This document shows positions 48,601 to 54,489 of a stretch of DNA of 64,000 nucleotides, piece after piece; position 1 is the stretch's first letter; the number at the start of each line of letters is the position of its first letter. The position numbers and the translations under genes were made by a program. Source of the DNA: Reticulitermes speratus (taxonomy: Eukaryota > Arthropoda > Insecta > Blattodea > Rhinotermitidae); contig JAJKFL010000005.1 of the NCBI GenBank assembly GCA_021186555.1, positions 50,747,635 through 50,811,634 of the forward strand, in the 5' to 3' direction. The notes beneath the pieces are model-generated. The model was not told where the DNA came from. It worked only from the letters and a program-made list of their open reading frames with translations, and made no database searches.

Positions 48601-51348
48601 ATATACTGCCTTTCTCGGGTGAGCTATGTTTCATTCTTCCATCAAGTACGTAAGGGTAAATACAGCCGGAAGCTTTTAATTTCTTCGTATATTTGGACAA
48701 ATATATTGTGAAAATGTATTGAAAATTTTTCTGTGAGTACAAGCACGGGCTAGAACAGTGAATAAGTTATACGATCACCAGAAAGGAGATCAGGGTTCGG
48801 TTCCCGGAAAGTACATAAATATATCTATAGACTCGTATAAATCTTAACTCGATTCTACCGGCTTTTTAATCGATGGGTATCTGGGGAACATGAATGTACA
48901 GATGCTGGAGCAAGAAGCTGAATACGCTCTAAACAGTGTTAAATACATCATTTTATGGTATATTACCTCCGCGCCCCAATACGCCCCCTTGATATGAGGC
49001 ACAACTCTAAAATTACCTTCAAGTCTGCTGTATGTATACATAATATTTACACACGCTTATTGCCCCGCCAATATCGTATTTAATGCGAAAAGTTTACATA
49101 TATCTTTTTGGACAAAAATGTCCGTTTCGGCATTCTAACCTACACAAAACGATGGACAAATTTGTCCGTTTCGGCTCTTAAAGGTTAAACTTTTGTACAA
49201 TCCACGCTTCTGTCTGTTACGTATTGCAACCCATAAACTGCCTTTCATACACCGAATTCAGCTTACAAGCATGCCTGCCAACTGGGAGTTCAGTTTTGGA
49301 AGTGTTGCAGTCTTAGTCTATACAGCCATGTTTGTAAAATTATTTACGTATTTTATTGCATATTACCCTATTATTTTATAAAAATGAGTGGGAATGGGGA
49401 AGTGGAAGTGCTGATACTAATGTTAAGCATAGATCTTGTAAAGTTGATATGATTGAGAAAAAAGATGGAAATTATTAGGTGCGCTAAAGGTGATGAATCT
49501 GTAGCCTCGGTTGGATGCCCATTGGACTTTGTAATCCTAATTTCCTCATTTACATAACAGTTTTTTTAGCCACAGAAGTTTTCTCTAGAGGTTATATGGC
49601 ATATTCATTTCAACAGCACCATTTAATCCTATACTAAAAATATTTGCCTGCCTCTGAACTAAATGAAGGCGAGTGTCAGTTTCATTCTCTGGCTGCTTTA
49701 TACCCACAGAGAGAGGCCTGGGATACAGCGGCTGGTCTGAGGAATGTCAAAGGTTTAAGCCCTCACCGTTCAATCATGCATGCACAAATGCTAGTAAACA
49801 CACTTTGTAAGACATTTTAGATACTTGGCTGCAGTGGTTTGTCAATCATGTTCATTCACTGGAACAGCAAATAAAGCATTTATTTGTCAGCATGTTTGTA
49901 TATTCCATTTAAAATAAGTGCTGTACAAAGATCATACATTTTTTAAAGTTTTATGCATGTACAGGTGAAGAAAAAGTCTGGATCATTGGTAACATTATGT
50001 GGATGTTACAAGTTTAGGAGACTAATTATGGACCAGAGTCCTTCAGAATCTACACCTTTTATGAAAGCCAAAGTTTCATTTACATTTTAATGAGAACCTG
50101 CCACCAGTCCCTGTCCTGAGCCAGATGAATTGAGCCCACACCCTCCCATCCTATTTTTGTTTTTTTAATATTTCCATCTACACCTAGGTCTTCCAAGAGG
50201 CTTCTTCTCCTTTTTTACCAATGTTTTTAATGCATGTGTGGTCTTTCCCATGTGTGCTACAACCTCCTAACATCTTATCCTTTGTTATTTGGTGCAGAGT
50301 ACAATTAGGATTAGGATATTATGGTCCTAATATGAAATGTGTCTCTTCCACAGTGATCAAGACAGTGATTGTTCGGATGAATCCATTAATACATTCCTGT
50401 CCAATCACAAGATGCCTTTGGGGTCAAGTACTGCAAATTCAAATCCACGGGTTCGAACATCATTAGAATTAGACGTTGCTCCCAGGTAAGAGGTAACCTC
50501 TAAGCTGAAGTGGCAGGGTGCGTGAAGGGGCACGCTTGTGAAAGATGCTAATGGTATTACATTTATTTTATTGCTGTACAAACAGGTAAGTGGAGGTAAT
50601 GAAATAGGAAATACTAACTTTAGTGTTTTCTAGAATCTGTGAAGTTTATTCAAATTTGCCTCAGATCTGTAAGTAAGAACGAGCTATTTGAGATTTGAGG
50701 TTGTCGTGGCAGTGATTGAAGATGCTGTCATGTTGGAGGCAAAGATTTATTCTTGGTATATATTGTAGATGGACCCACATTTTTCAAGAACCTGTATGCC
50801 AGACTACTTGGTATCACTTACCAAAAGATAGTAATCTTTCAAGTTTATTGTAATTGTTAAGTCCTCAGTTACATTTATTTGAATTAACTACAGCAACACA
50901 TTCTGGACAACAGCAGAGCAAGTTTATAGGAGACATTGTGCCATCGGCTGACAGCTGGAAGCACATAAGAAGAAGAAGAACTACAGCTTATGACTGTGCT
51001 ATACCTGCATGAATTACATGCTGTTTTCTTACCATAGAAATATATATTCAATCAATGATGGATGATCCATATGGGATTTATGGTAAACTAAGTGATATCA
51101 AGCACTGAAAATCTTAAGTTGTTTTCCCAAGGCTACCTAAGGAAAAATGGCACCAAGGGTGAACAAATGGCAAAGAGAGGTGCTTGACGTGTGCCTGCTG
51201 TAGTCATATCAGCTTTAGTTGCTACACTCAGATCTAGCCATTGATCTACCATGGACTGAATTCATGTTTCTTTCTTTGCAGATCTCTAAAGAGTCCAACA
51301 AAGATGTGTGCGAGCATGAAAAGTGAATCGCGGGAGTCTTTTGCATGA
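17993..51348 (+). CDS. Myo18 (Mhcl): Unconventional myosin-XVIII, C-terminal half (spliced gene overview)
   Basis: Fifteen exons with consistent phases encode 854 residues ending at TGA 51346-51348. In order: end of the motor ([17 protein letters not shown]), IQ motif ([17 protein letters not shown]), the myosin-18 linker ([32 protein letters not shown]), then a long heptad-repeat coiled coil and a short Ser-rich non-helical tail. The length and order match the human MYO18A tail. Myosin-18 proteins have little or no ATPase activity and act as actin-binding partners of non-muscle myosin 2 and in Golgi/cytoskeletal organisation (family knowledge). Motor exons are outside the window. Introns reach 14 kb and are full of transposons. 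Two internal long exons (14978-17023, 31967-33178) offer alternative starts. Confidence 0.95.
18362..18505 (+). CDS. Myo18 (Mhcl): myosin-18 exon: WPWW linker
   Basis: 48 codons, phase 0 (acceptor CTACAG, donor ACG|GTGAGT). [10 protein letters not shown] and [20 protein letters not shown] are a hallmark of the class-18/class-2 head-tail junction. Confidence 0.95.
18971..19263 (-). repeat. SINE family S1, full-length, with target duplication
   Basis: Minus-orientation copy with a perfect 13-bp duplication, AGTCAAATACATG, at 18958-18970 and 19264-19276. On the minus strand it has a B-box-like GGGATCGAATCCC, a body as at 3889-4196, and a TTTACC tail (seen here as GGTAAAGGTAAAGGTAAAG). The intact duplication fixes the family's ends. 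Confidence 0.92.
20236..20372. repeat. Palindromic repeat carrying a TGACACCATGTAG motif
   Basis: Imperfect arms of about 34 bp: 20236-20269 (GGGTTATGACACCATGTAGC) and 20339-20372 (CTGCATGGTGTCATAATC). Related 'TGACACCAYGTAG' fragments occur near 42110, 43541, 45647 and 61230. Confidence 0.7.
20955..21044 (+). CDS. Myo18 (Mhcl): myosin-18 exon: first coiled-coil segment
   Basis: 30 codons, phase 0 (acceptor CTGCAG, donor AAG|GTAAGT). [20 protein letters not shown] gives clear heptads and aligns with the start of the MYO18A rod. Confidence 0.95.
21045..22050. other. Intron; possible piggyBac-like left end near 21379
   Basis: TTAACCTTTAATGG at 21379 resembles the piggyBac-type end TTAACCTTTAAGAG at 47850. 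No matching right end was found, so no element is called. Confidence 0.35.
22052..22107. repeat. 20-bp perfect hairpin
   Basis: GTACATTCCTGAGATTTCTT (22052-22071) and its exact complement (22088-22107) around a 16-bp loop. Confidence 0.9.
22383..22553. repeat. Fold-back element with nested hairpin
   Basis: Outer arms about 22385-22413 and 22523-22552 (GCGATTCATCCCTG against CAGGGATGAATCG) enclose an inner hairpin, AACATATAT..TAAAGA..TCTTTA..ATATATGTT, near 22449-22487. This is a MITE-like structure without coding capacity. Confidence 0.75.
22560..23920. other. Intron; unexplained 177-codon minus-strand open frame
   Basis: The minus strand at 23012-23545 is open for 177 codons and includes [20 protein letters not shown]. 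No family was recognised and it does not join the myosin exons. It may be chance or an old transposon remnant. Confidence 0.3.
23921..24103 (-). mobile_element. Ribozyme-bearing fold-back retroelement, copy b
   Basis: A 183-bp copy flanked by AACTTCGTAA (23911-23920) and AACTTCCTAA (24104-24113), a 10-bp duplication with one difference. Short inverted arms (TTCACTGTTAAAAAACC and complement) flank one hammerhead motif. The left terminus again reads AAATTT on the element's 3' side, and the peptide is diverged. Confidence 0.7.
24018..24060 (-). ncRNA. Hammerhead ribozyme candidate 3
   Basis: Minus strand: CCCC, CTGAAGA, stem II GGTTTT-ACTC-AAAACC (six pairs), GAAA, ACATATGT, A, GGGG. Every core base is present. 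Confidence 0.78.
24114..25290. other. Intronic sequence, nothing identified
   Basis: Two overlapping minus-strand open frames near 24286-24576 show no recognisable domain. A tRNA-like phrase, AGAATGGTTAGCACTC, near 25059 may be a decayed SINE. Confidence 0.35.
25296..25480 (+). repeat. S1-related SINE, diverged
   Basis: GGGCTGGACAGTCTGGGGTT and CAATTCCTGG correspond to the S1 B-box region, and GAGTAAAGTAGTCGGAGCATG corresponds to the S1 body. The 3' tail is lost. Confidence 0.65.
26617..27032 (+). repeat. SINE family S2, full-length copy with target duplication
   Basis: Perfect duplication AATATTCTTACAT at 26604-26616 and 27033-27045. It starts with tRNA-like GTGGACTAGTGGTTAGCGTG and GGGTTCGATCCCGACC, carries the same body as the copies at 8404 and 40535 plus extra 3' sequence, and ends in a GAA repeat. 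Confidence 0.93.
27420..28110 (-). mobile_element. LINE fragment, 3' end of reverse-transcriptase ORF
   Basis: The minus strand is open for 214 codons (27455-28099): [24 protein letters not shown], a [10 protein letters not shown] stretch, [37 protein letters not shown]. These are landmarks of the RTE/Jockey-like ORF2 end. The AATG microsatellite tail at 27422-27442 marks the 3' end. It is 5'-truncated; the intact frame suggests modest age. Confidence 0.88.
28262..28400. repeat. Dispersed repeat family R-A, copy 3
   Basis: Contains 'ctactcaggtagtcaagaaactcccca', 'gattcattacc' and 'acaagagct', shared with copy 4 at 30113. Confidence 0.6.
28401..29215. other. Intronic sequence, nothing identified
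   Basis: A 77-codon plus-strand hydrophobic open frame at 28898 overlaps no known exon and is not supported. Confidence 0.4.
29229..29827 (+). mobile_element. Ribozyme-bearing fold-back retroelement, copy c
   Basis: Perfect 12-bp duplication TATTTAATTAGA at 29217-29228 and 29828-29839. Inverted arms (about 29230-29300 and 29716-29788) end in a + strand MHGDNTVKF peptide start (ATG 29802), and the element stops in the same GTGAAATT terminus as the others. The minus-strand arm carries a good hammerhead; the plus arm retains only the 3' half (AAACACATGTAGGG). Confidence 0.82.
29287..29329 (-). ncRNA. Hammerhead ribozyme candidate 4
   Basis: Minus strand: ACCC, CTGAAGA, stem II GGAACTTTAAAGTTCC, GAAA, stem III ACACGTGT, A, GGGT pairing with ACCC. 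Confidence 0.78.
30113..30440. repeat. Dispersed repeat family R-A, copy 4
   Basis: Longest uninterrupted copy. It shows the empty version of the site used by the 6464-6880 insertion (AAGATCCATTTTAATATTAT). Confidence 0.65.
30441..31966. other. Upstream flank of the second alternative myosin-18 exon
   Basis: Contains poly-C, TC and T runs at 30602-30650 and no recognised gene. If 31967 begins a first coding exon, its promoter and 5' UTR should be here. No sure core promoter is visible. Confidence 0.4.
31967..33178 (+). CDS. Second alternative first coding exon of myosin-18 (SP-repeat head, no motor or IQ)
   Basis: 404 codons from ATG 31967 (A at -3, in-frame TGA at 31943-31945) to a GAG|GTAAAT phase-0 donor. 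Spliced to 35132 it reads ..SEVDE then [11 protein letters not shown], entering the rod in frame. It would give a 1,137-aa protein lacking the motor, IQ, linker and first rod exon. Residues about 87-235 hold at least 14 Ser-Pro dipeptides, many as SPT/SPS followed by R or K ([19 protein letters not shown]), a basic repeat typical of proline-directed kinase targets and microtubule- or actin-associated proteins. The C-terminal third is less repetitive ([34 protein letters not shown]) and likely the conserved part. No known domain was recognised. Confidence 0.7.
33179..35131. other. Intron, nothing identified
   Basis: Ordinary AT-rich intron; no repeat shared with other parts of the window was noticed. 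Confidence 0.45.
35132..35251 (+). CDS. Myo18 (Mhcl): myosin-18 exon: coiled coil
   Basis: 40 codons, phase 0 (acceptor GTGCAG, donor CAG|GTGAGA). [12 protein letters not shown] and [20 protein letters not shown] align with ISELTSELTDE and LDAETAERLRAEKEM of MYO18A. It is the common acceptor of the canonical transcript and the 31967 alternative exon. Confidence 0.95.
35886..36134 (+). CDS. Myo18 (Mhcl): myosin-18 exon: coiled coil with acidic break
   Basis: 83 codons, phase 0. [16 protein letters not shown], then the acidic [10 protein letters not shown], then [20 protein letters not shown]. The acidic interruption of the rod is also present in human MYO18A. Confidence 0.95.
36727..36881 (+). 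CDS. Myo18 (Mhcl): myosin-18 exon: coiled coil
   Basis: 51 codons plus two bases. [27 protein letters not shown]. The split AA|G lysine codon is completed at 38262. Confidence 0.95.
37843..37875. repeat. ATC microsatellite
   Basis: About eleven ATC units in an intron. Confidence 0.95.
38262..38385 (+). CDS. Myo18 (Mhcl): myosin-18 exon: coiled coil
   Basis: Begins with the last base of a split codon, then [20 protein letters not shown] and [13 protein letters not shown]; donor AGC|GTAAGT, phase 0. Confidence 0.95.
38628..38670 (-). ncRNA. Hammerhead ribozyme candidate 5
   Basis: Minus strand: CTCC, CTGAAGA, stem II GGC..GCC with one mismatch, GAAA, ACATGT, T, GGAG. Stem III is shorter (ACATGT) and the cleavage-site base is U, so activity is less sure. 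The surrounding element's ends were not resolved; an inverted pair at about 38690-38730 and 38860-38905 lies beside it. Confidence 0.6.
39325..39368 (-). ncRNA. Hammerhead ribozyme candidate 6
   Basis: Minus strand: CCCC, CTGATGA, stem II GATC..GATC, GAAA, ACATATGT, A, GTGG. It has one mismatch in stem I (GTGG for GGGG); its inverted partner at 40472 is perfect. Confidence 0.65.
39398..39958 (+). mobile_element. Ribozyme-bearing fold-back retroelement, copy f (nested in copy e)
   Basis: Perfect 14-bp duplication ACACTTTTACACAT at 39384-39397 and 39959-39972. It contains a minus-oriented terminal repeat with hammerhead 8, a Penelope-like ORF-start remnant on the minus strand (about 39567-39735: [12 protein letters not shown], later [15 protein letters not shown]), a second minus-oriented terminal repeat, then an inverted truncated one ending in the standard GTGAAATTT terminus at 39958. 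Confidence 0.85.
39478..39517 (-). ncRNA. Hammerhead ribozyme candidate 8
   Basis: Minus strand: TCCC, CTGACGA, stem II GATCC-TA-GGATC, GAAA, ACACGTGT, A, GGGG (one G-U pair in stem I). A truncated second copy (GGATCGAAACACGTGTAGGG, from 39822) lacks the CUGANGA half. Confidence 0.72.
40472..40514 (+). ncRNA. Hammerhead ribozyme candidate 7
   Basis: CCCC, CTGATGA (40476-40482), stem II GATC-AGATAAG-GATC, GAAA, ACATATGT, A, GGGG (40511-40514). Consensus core, predicted cleavage after 40510. Confidence 0.8.
40535..40950 (-). repeat. SINE family S2 inserted in copy e
   Basis: Perfect duplication CAACTAAAATAAAT at 40521-40534 and 40951-40964. Minus orientation, ATT-type tail at 40535-40557. It splits the right arm of copy e, whose left arm shows the continuous sequence, so it is younger than copy e. 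Confidence 0.93.
41465..41775. repeat. Diverged 160-bp tandem duplication
   Basis: TGTACTTGAAGACAGGCAAC at 41465 and TGTACTGGAAGACGTGCAGC at 41625 start two copies, both continuing through 'gacacctcctgt..accattagcagtttga'. Confidence 0.85.
41844..41993 (+). CDS. Myo18 (Mhcl): myosin-18 exon: coiled coil
   Basis: 50 codons, phase 0 (acceptor ATACAG, donor CAA|GTGAGT). [37 protein letters not shown]. Confidence 0.95.
42300..42530 (-). mobile_element. LINE reverse-transcriptase fragment
   Basis: Minus-strand piece [35 protein letters not shown], then NVEIKSRMR, matching the pattern (YGCETW..LREEHRLR..FGP..TGGWRKL..IKSRRMRW) of RTE/Jockey-type ORF2 ends. Truncated on both sides. Confidence 0.75.
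42860..43025 (+). CDS. Myo18 (Mhcl): myosin-18 exon: coiled coil
   Basis: 55 codons plus one base. [20 protein letters not shown] matches [20 protein letters not shown] of MYO18A, strong evidence for orthology. Confidence 0.96.
43224..43477 (+). CDS. Myo18 (Mhcl): myosin-18 exon: coiled coil
   Basis: Completes the split Ala codon. [40 protein letters not shown] match human LRKDLKRTKALLADAQ; donor CAG|GTACCT. Confidence 0.96.
44018..44215 (+). CDS. Myo18 (Mhcl): myosin-18 exon: coiled coil
   Basis: 66 codons, phase 0 (acceptor ATACAG, donor GAG|GTAAAG). [20 protein letters not shown], matching the AAAVKARKAMEVE region of MYO18A. Confidence 0.96.
44235..44420 (-). repeat. SINE-like family S3 with CTT/AAG tail
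   Basis: A CTT microsatellite (44235-44293) is followed by TCCAGCTGTCAGCCGATGGC and 'tctcctataaacttgctctgctgttgtccagaatgtgttg'. The inverted equivalent sits at 50893-50982 with an AAG tail. Confidence 0.7.
44560..44950 (-). mobile_element. LINE ORF2 C-terminal fragment, degraded
   Basis: Minus-strand translation in broken frames gives [20 protein letters not shown] then RNWRERIEWM, a pattern seen at the end of insect RTE-type ORFs. Assignment is tentative. Confidence 0.5.
45200..45460 (+). CDS. Myo18 (Mhcl): myosin-18 exon: coiled coil
   Basis: 87 codons, phase 0 (acceptor TTACAG, donor GAG|GTTTGT). [36 protein letters not shown], matching VSRQEAKIRELETRLEFE of MYO18A. Confidence 0.96.
45499..45612. 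repeat. Compound trinucleotide microsatellite
   Basis: AAC repeats, then TAC, CAC and TAC repeats. The poly-Asn/Tyr/Thr open frame across it is an artefact. Confidence 0.95.
46015..46340 (+). CDS. Myo18 (Mhcl): myosin-18 exon: end of coiled coil
   Basis: 108 codons plus two bases. Ends [20 protein letters not shown] then DCSGSDHSD, parallel to [20 protein letters not shown] of MYO18A. Confidence 0.96.
46418..47117 (+). mobile_element. Tigger-like (pogo) DNA transposon, internally deleted
   Basis: TIRs of about 20 bp (CAGTAGAATTCCTTTAATCT and complement) with TA on the left (46416-46417). The transposase N-terminus is recognisable from about 46591: [26 protein letters not shown] (psq/CENP-B helix-turn-helix), then [20 protein letters not shown] (second DNA-binding domain) in another frame. 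The DDE catalytic half is missing. Confidence 0.88.
47854..49184 (+). mobile_element. piggyBac-like non-autonomous transposon
   Basis: TTAA at 47850-47853 and 49185-49188 bound a 1,331-bp element with 13-bp TIRs, CCTTTAAGAGCCG. A palindromic GGACAAATTTGTCC lies near the right end. A short ORF at 48466, [16 protein letters not shown], resembles the acidic N-terminus of piggyBac transposases and then stops; no catalytic core was seen. Confidence 0.8.
49189..50079. other. Intron, nothing identified
   Basis: No repeat or exon recognised. Confidence 0.4.
50080..50330. repeat. Dispersed repeat family R-A, copy 5
   Basis: Shares 'cctgagccagatgaattgagcccacaccctcccatccta' order with the other R-A copies. 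Confidence 0.5.
50354..50485 (+). CDS. Myo18 (Mhcl): myosin-18 exon: non-helical tail
   Basis: Acceptor TCCACAG, donor [31 protein letters not shown], then [13 protein letters not shown]. Acidic/Ser-rich like the tailpiece of MYO18A; its conservation is weak. Confidence 0.88.
50893..50982 (+). repeat. SINE-like family S3, short copy
   Basis: Inverted equivalent of 44290-44380: 'cattctggacaacagcagagcaagtttataggagacattgtgccatcggctgacagctgg' and an AAG tail. Confidence 0.7.
51282..51348 (+). CDS. Myo18 (Mhcl): myosin-18 last coding exon
   Basis: Acceptor [27 protein letters not shown] then FA and TGA 51346-51348. The frame is fixed by the split Arg codon from the preceding exon. Confidence 0.88.
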
Positions 51349-52140
51349 ACATCTTAAGTGAAAACTATCAATTTACATTAAACCAGGATGGCACACAATT
51401 CTTTTGTTTCAGATATAAATATTTTGAGGTAAGAAATAATGTGAATGTTGTATCCAGTGTTTCTGTCTGAAACATGTATTATAAAAATCACTACTTATTT
51501 GTGGTGAACTTGCATTCCCATGATTATTATGCTGATTAATGCAAAGTTGACGCAGTTTGGATCAGGCTGCGTATAAGGACTAACTTGATTCAGTACAGTA
51601 CTGTAACCATTTCATGTAGAAAGGCATGGAATAACATTTGCAACGACTGTATGTGGATTCTGAAGTAACCAAACTATTTACTTACTCAGAGTTGCCATCA
51701 TCCAGTACCTACAGTCAGACATCCCCATAGCTTAATTGGATTTAATGGGATTCCTTCTTACACCATTGGCTGTGTACACAGTGGAGGTACAATTTAAGGT
51801 TACATAACATCTGTTTGTGACTTGAGTCTCAAGATGCAGCTCTCTCTAAAGAATACTTTGTAGACTGTGAATTATTTTTCAAATGGTACATCAAAACTGA
51901 TGGTTTTGCCATTCATTCATAAGGAGAAAAATTTGGGGGGGAGGGGGGGGGCTGTCATTATTGCGTATTTACTGCCTTTTAAGTAAATTATAACAAATTT
52001 AGTATAAATGTAAGGGATTATGAAAAAAATATTTTGTTTCATATATTTATGTTAGTGTGTTTTAAGTACATTTTCAATGTCCGCTCTCATGTATTAGTAT
52101 GTACAATGTAATTTATCAATAAATTAAACTGTGATTTCAG
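51349..52140 (+). other. Myo18 (Mhcl): Predicted 3' UTR of myosin-18
   Basis: AT-rich, with a G-run near 51936. The first clear poly(A) signal downstream of the stop is AATAAA at 52118-52123. Confidence 0.6.
52118..52123 (+). promoter_or_regulatory. Poly(A) signal AATAAA (myosin-18)
   Basis: Canonical hexamer about 770 bases after the stop codon; assignment is by position. Confidence 0.6.
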
Positions 52141-52379
52141 TGGTAAATAGTATGCTTGTTAACAAGAAAAACACATACCTGACTTTCAGGTTTGCACAAG
52201 AGTGAATTACATTAACATAGGACTGTAACTTCTATTAGAGTCTTTCTTTTTCAGAGAAATCCAGTTCACTTCCATCTGTATCAAGTTCAGATGCTTTGTT
52301 AAGACCTTACTCTTTTTTGGCATGTCCTTTCCAGTGCAAAACAAGTGCTATGTTAACTTTCCCTAGCTGGTATGGCTGC

Positions 52380-52995
52380 CAGGACTCATGGGGATTGATG
52401 GAAATGAAATGCTGATCAATCAGCCAGGCAAGGATTCTCACGTCCACTTATCGGACCTGAGCCTGCCCTTGCCATATCTGCGAAGGTTGCCGGGGAAGTT
52501 ATCAGGGGCTAGAAAAGCAGAGAGCACGAGTATTGGCAGTCCATTCATGGACAAAAGCAAGCTAAGGGCTTTCTTAAAAGACCGTCTACTAAAAGAGCTG
52601 GGGAGTTACTCAACTTGAGCAGAAACCAGCGAAGAATAATGACGCAGCTGCTAAAGGACACTGTCATTTAAAAGGACATAGGTTTAAACTGGGGCTGGTA
52701 GACAGTCCCAGGTGTGATAGATGCAAACAGGCATTTTAAATGGCCTCACATGTTCTTTGTGACAGTGAGGCACTGGTAGTATTAAGATTTAGGCACCCAG
52801 GCCGTCATTTCTTGAAACCAGTTGACTTTGCCGACGTCTCTGTCAGCAAGCTACTGTGCTTTGTTCAAAGTGCAGGGCTGCTGAATGCTTAAGCAAAGGG
52901 TTGCACAAAAGGTCGGAAATGGTCGAGATGCAAGGGTCACTACAGTGACTGCCCCAATGTACTCTACTCTACTCTGCTGTACTCTATTCTACTCT
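52380..52995 (+). mobile_element. LINE 3' end with RNase H remnant
   Basis: GIDGNEMLINQPGKDS resembles the G-x-x-GNE-x-AD motif of LINE RNase H domains. Downstream pieces in other frames read LGLVDSP, then CDRCK..., HVLCD-type, LRFRHPGRHFLKPVDFADVS and SAGLLNA, the typical C-terminus of I/R1/Jockey-like elements. The tail is a TACTC repeat at about 52960-52995. 5'-truncated, several frame breaks. Confidence 0.8.
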
Positions 52996-53602
52996 AGCCT
53001 CCCCTAACCATCATCCTTGCATCCTTGTTTCATATCTCAGTCCACCTGAATGTTCTGCTGGCTGGATGGTATACTGAACATTACCGCAGTGGTGGGAAAA
53101 GTGCTGACATACGCACAGCCTGTCCAGGTGACCTAAAGACTGTCTACTGGTTCAGAATTGTGTCTGCTGGTAGACTCACTGGAAGGTAATAAAAGTTAAC
53201 AGAAACTGTGTTGAATTGTGTCTAGTAAGTCTTACCCATGGGCACAGTGAAAGACCATGGAGCTATCTTATTACGTGAGATTTGATGTCGTCGCAATGGT
53301 ATTGCTAAGATTCAAGTCTTCTGAGATGTGACACTGTGTTGCTGGGCAAGTAGTTTCCAAGTAGTTATTCTCCTTGGACTGCTTGACTCTTAAGACCTTG
53401 TGATTCAGACTTGAGGTTTTTCAGGTTGTTTCACCCTTATTTTGGCATTTAAAAATGACTCTGTGGCCATGAATTATGTCGCTCGCAGAAGGTCTCGGTG
53501 GGTTAATGGTGACAAATTTTATTTGTAGAAATATAAATTTGTTGATTTACATTGCTTATCATATTAACTGCCACATTCTCAGTTACAAGAGTTCATGAAC
53601 TA

Positions 53603-54487
53603 CCGTATATTCTCGAATCTAATCCGCACCCAGTTTTTGGCGACTTCTTAAACGAAAAAAAGTTAGTTCGCGATTCTAATCCGCACCTTTCCTTCAACCA
53701 CCCCTTGCCCACGGGGCGACTGATTGAATAATATTGGATGTTACCAATGCGTTAAAATCCGATGCTACGCCTGTGGCCGATGAGTCATACCGATAGAGGC
53801 GGGGCCTTTCTCAACAGACGTGCGCAATCTCGTCTGAAGCCGGCTGATCTTTAGTTGTTGAAACGTGGGAGGTGCTTGTTCCAATTTGTCGTGTACCGTA
53901 GTTATGGAAGAGGGACACCTGAAATCTAAACGACTCTCATATACGGCAAAGTTCAAACGTGAAGTTATTCGGTGCGCAGAGGAGAATGGAAACCGCAAAG
54001 CCGCTGCAGTTTTTGGAGTTGATGAAAGCAACGTTCGACTATGGCGGAAACACAAGGCAGCGATCAGCGGGTGTTAGGCGTCACGAAGGAAATTCACTGG
54101 ACCCAAGAAAGGACGATTTCCTGAAATTGATGATGCAGTCTTCACGTTTTTTCAAGAGAGACGCAAGACTGGACTGTTTGTGAGTTATGATCTACTCGCG
54201 AGAAGGCGATAAAGAAGGCCAGATCTTTGAACATTCCTCGAATTATGAGTGATGACGGCGAGTCTGATGAATAATAAATTATAATAATAAATAATAAAAT
54301 AATAGATTATTGTATTGTATTGTTCTTACGTTGTTTATTAATTACGTTAATTACGTTATTGTTATATTGTACAGCAGCTCAATCATTTTTCCAAAATCCA
54401 GCTCTAGACCGCGAATCTAATCCGCAACTGATTTTTTAGCCCTCTAAAACTGTAAAAAAAGTGCGGATTAGATTCGAGAATATACGG
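53603..54487 (+). mobile_element. pogo-type DNA transposon with perfect 27-bp TIRs
   Basis: TA at 53601-53602 and 54488-54489. The TIRs begin CCGTATATTCTCGAATCTAA and are identical over 27 bp; each end has a second internal 'TCTAATCCGCA' copy (near 53675 and 54415). Transposase from ATG 53904: SYTAKFKREVIRCAEENGNR, KAAAVFGVDESNVRLWRKHK, interrupted by TAG (54075-54077, where related proteins have Glu), continuing as SRRKFTGPKKGRFPEIDDAV, a frameshift near 54200, and a C-terminal SDDGESDE. The catalytic middle is deleted. Perfect ends suggest recent mobilisation in trans. Confidence 0.9.
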
Positions 54488-54489
54488 TA

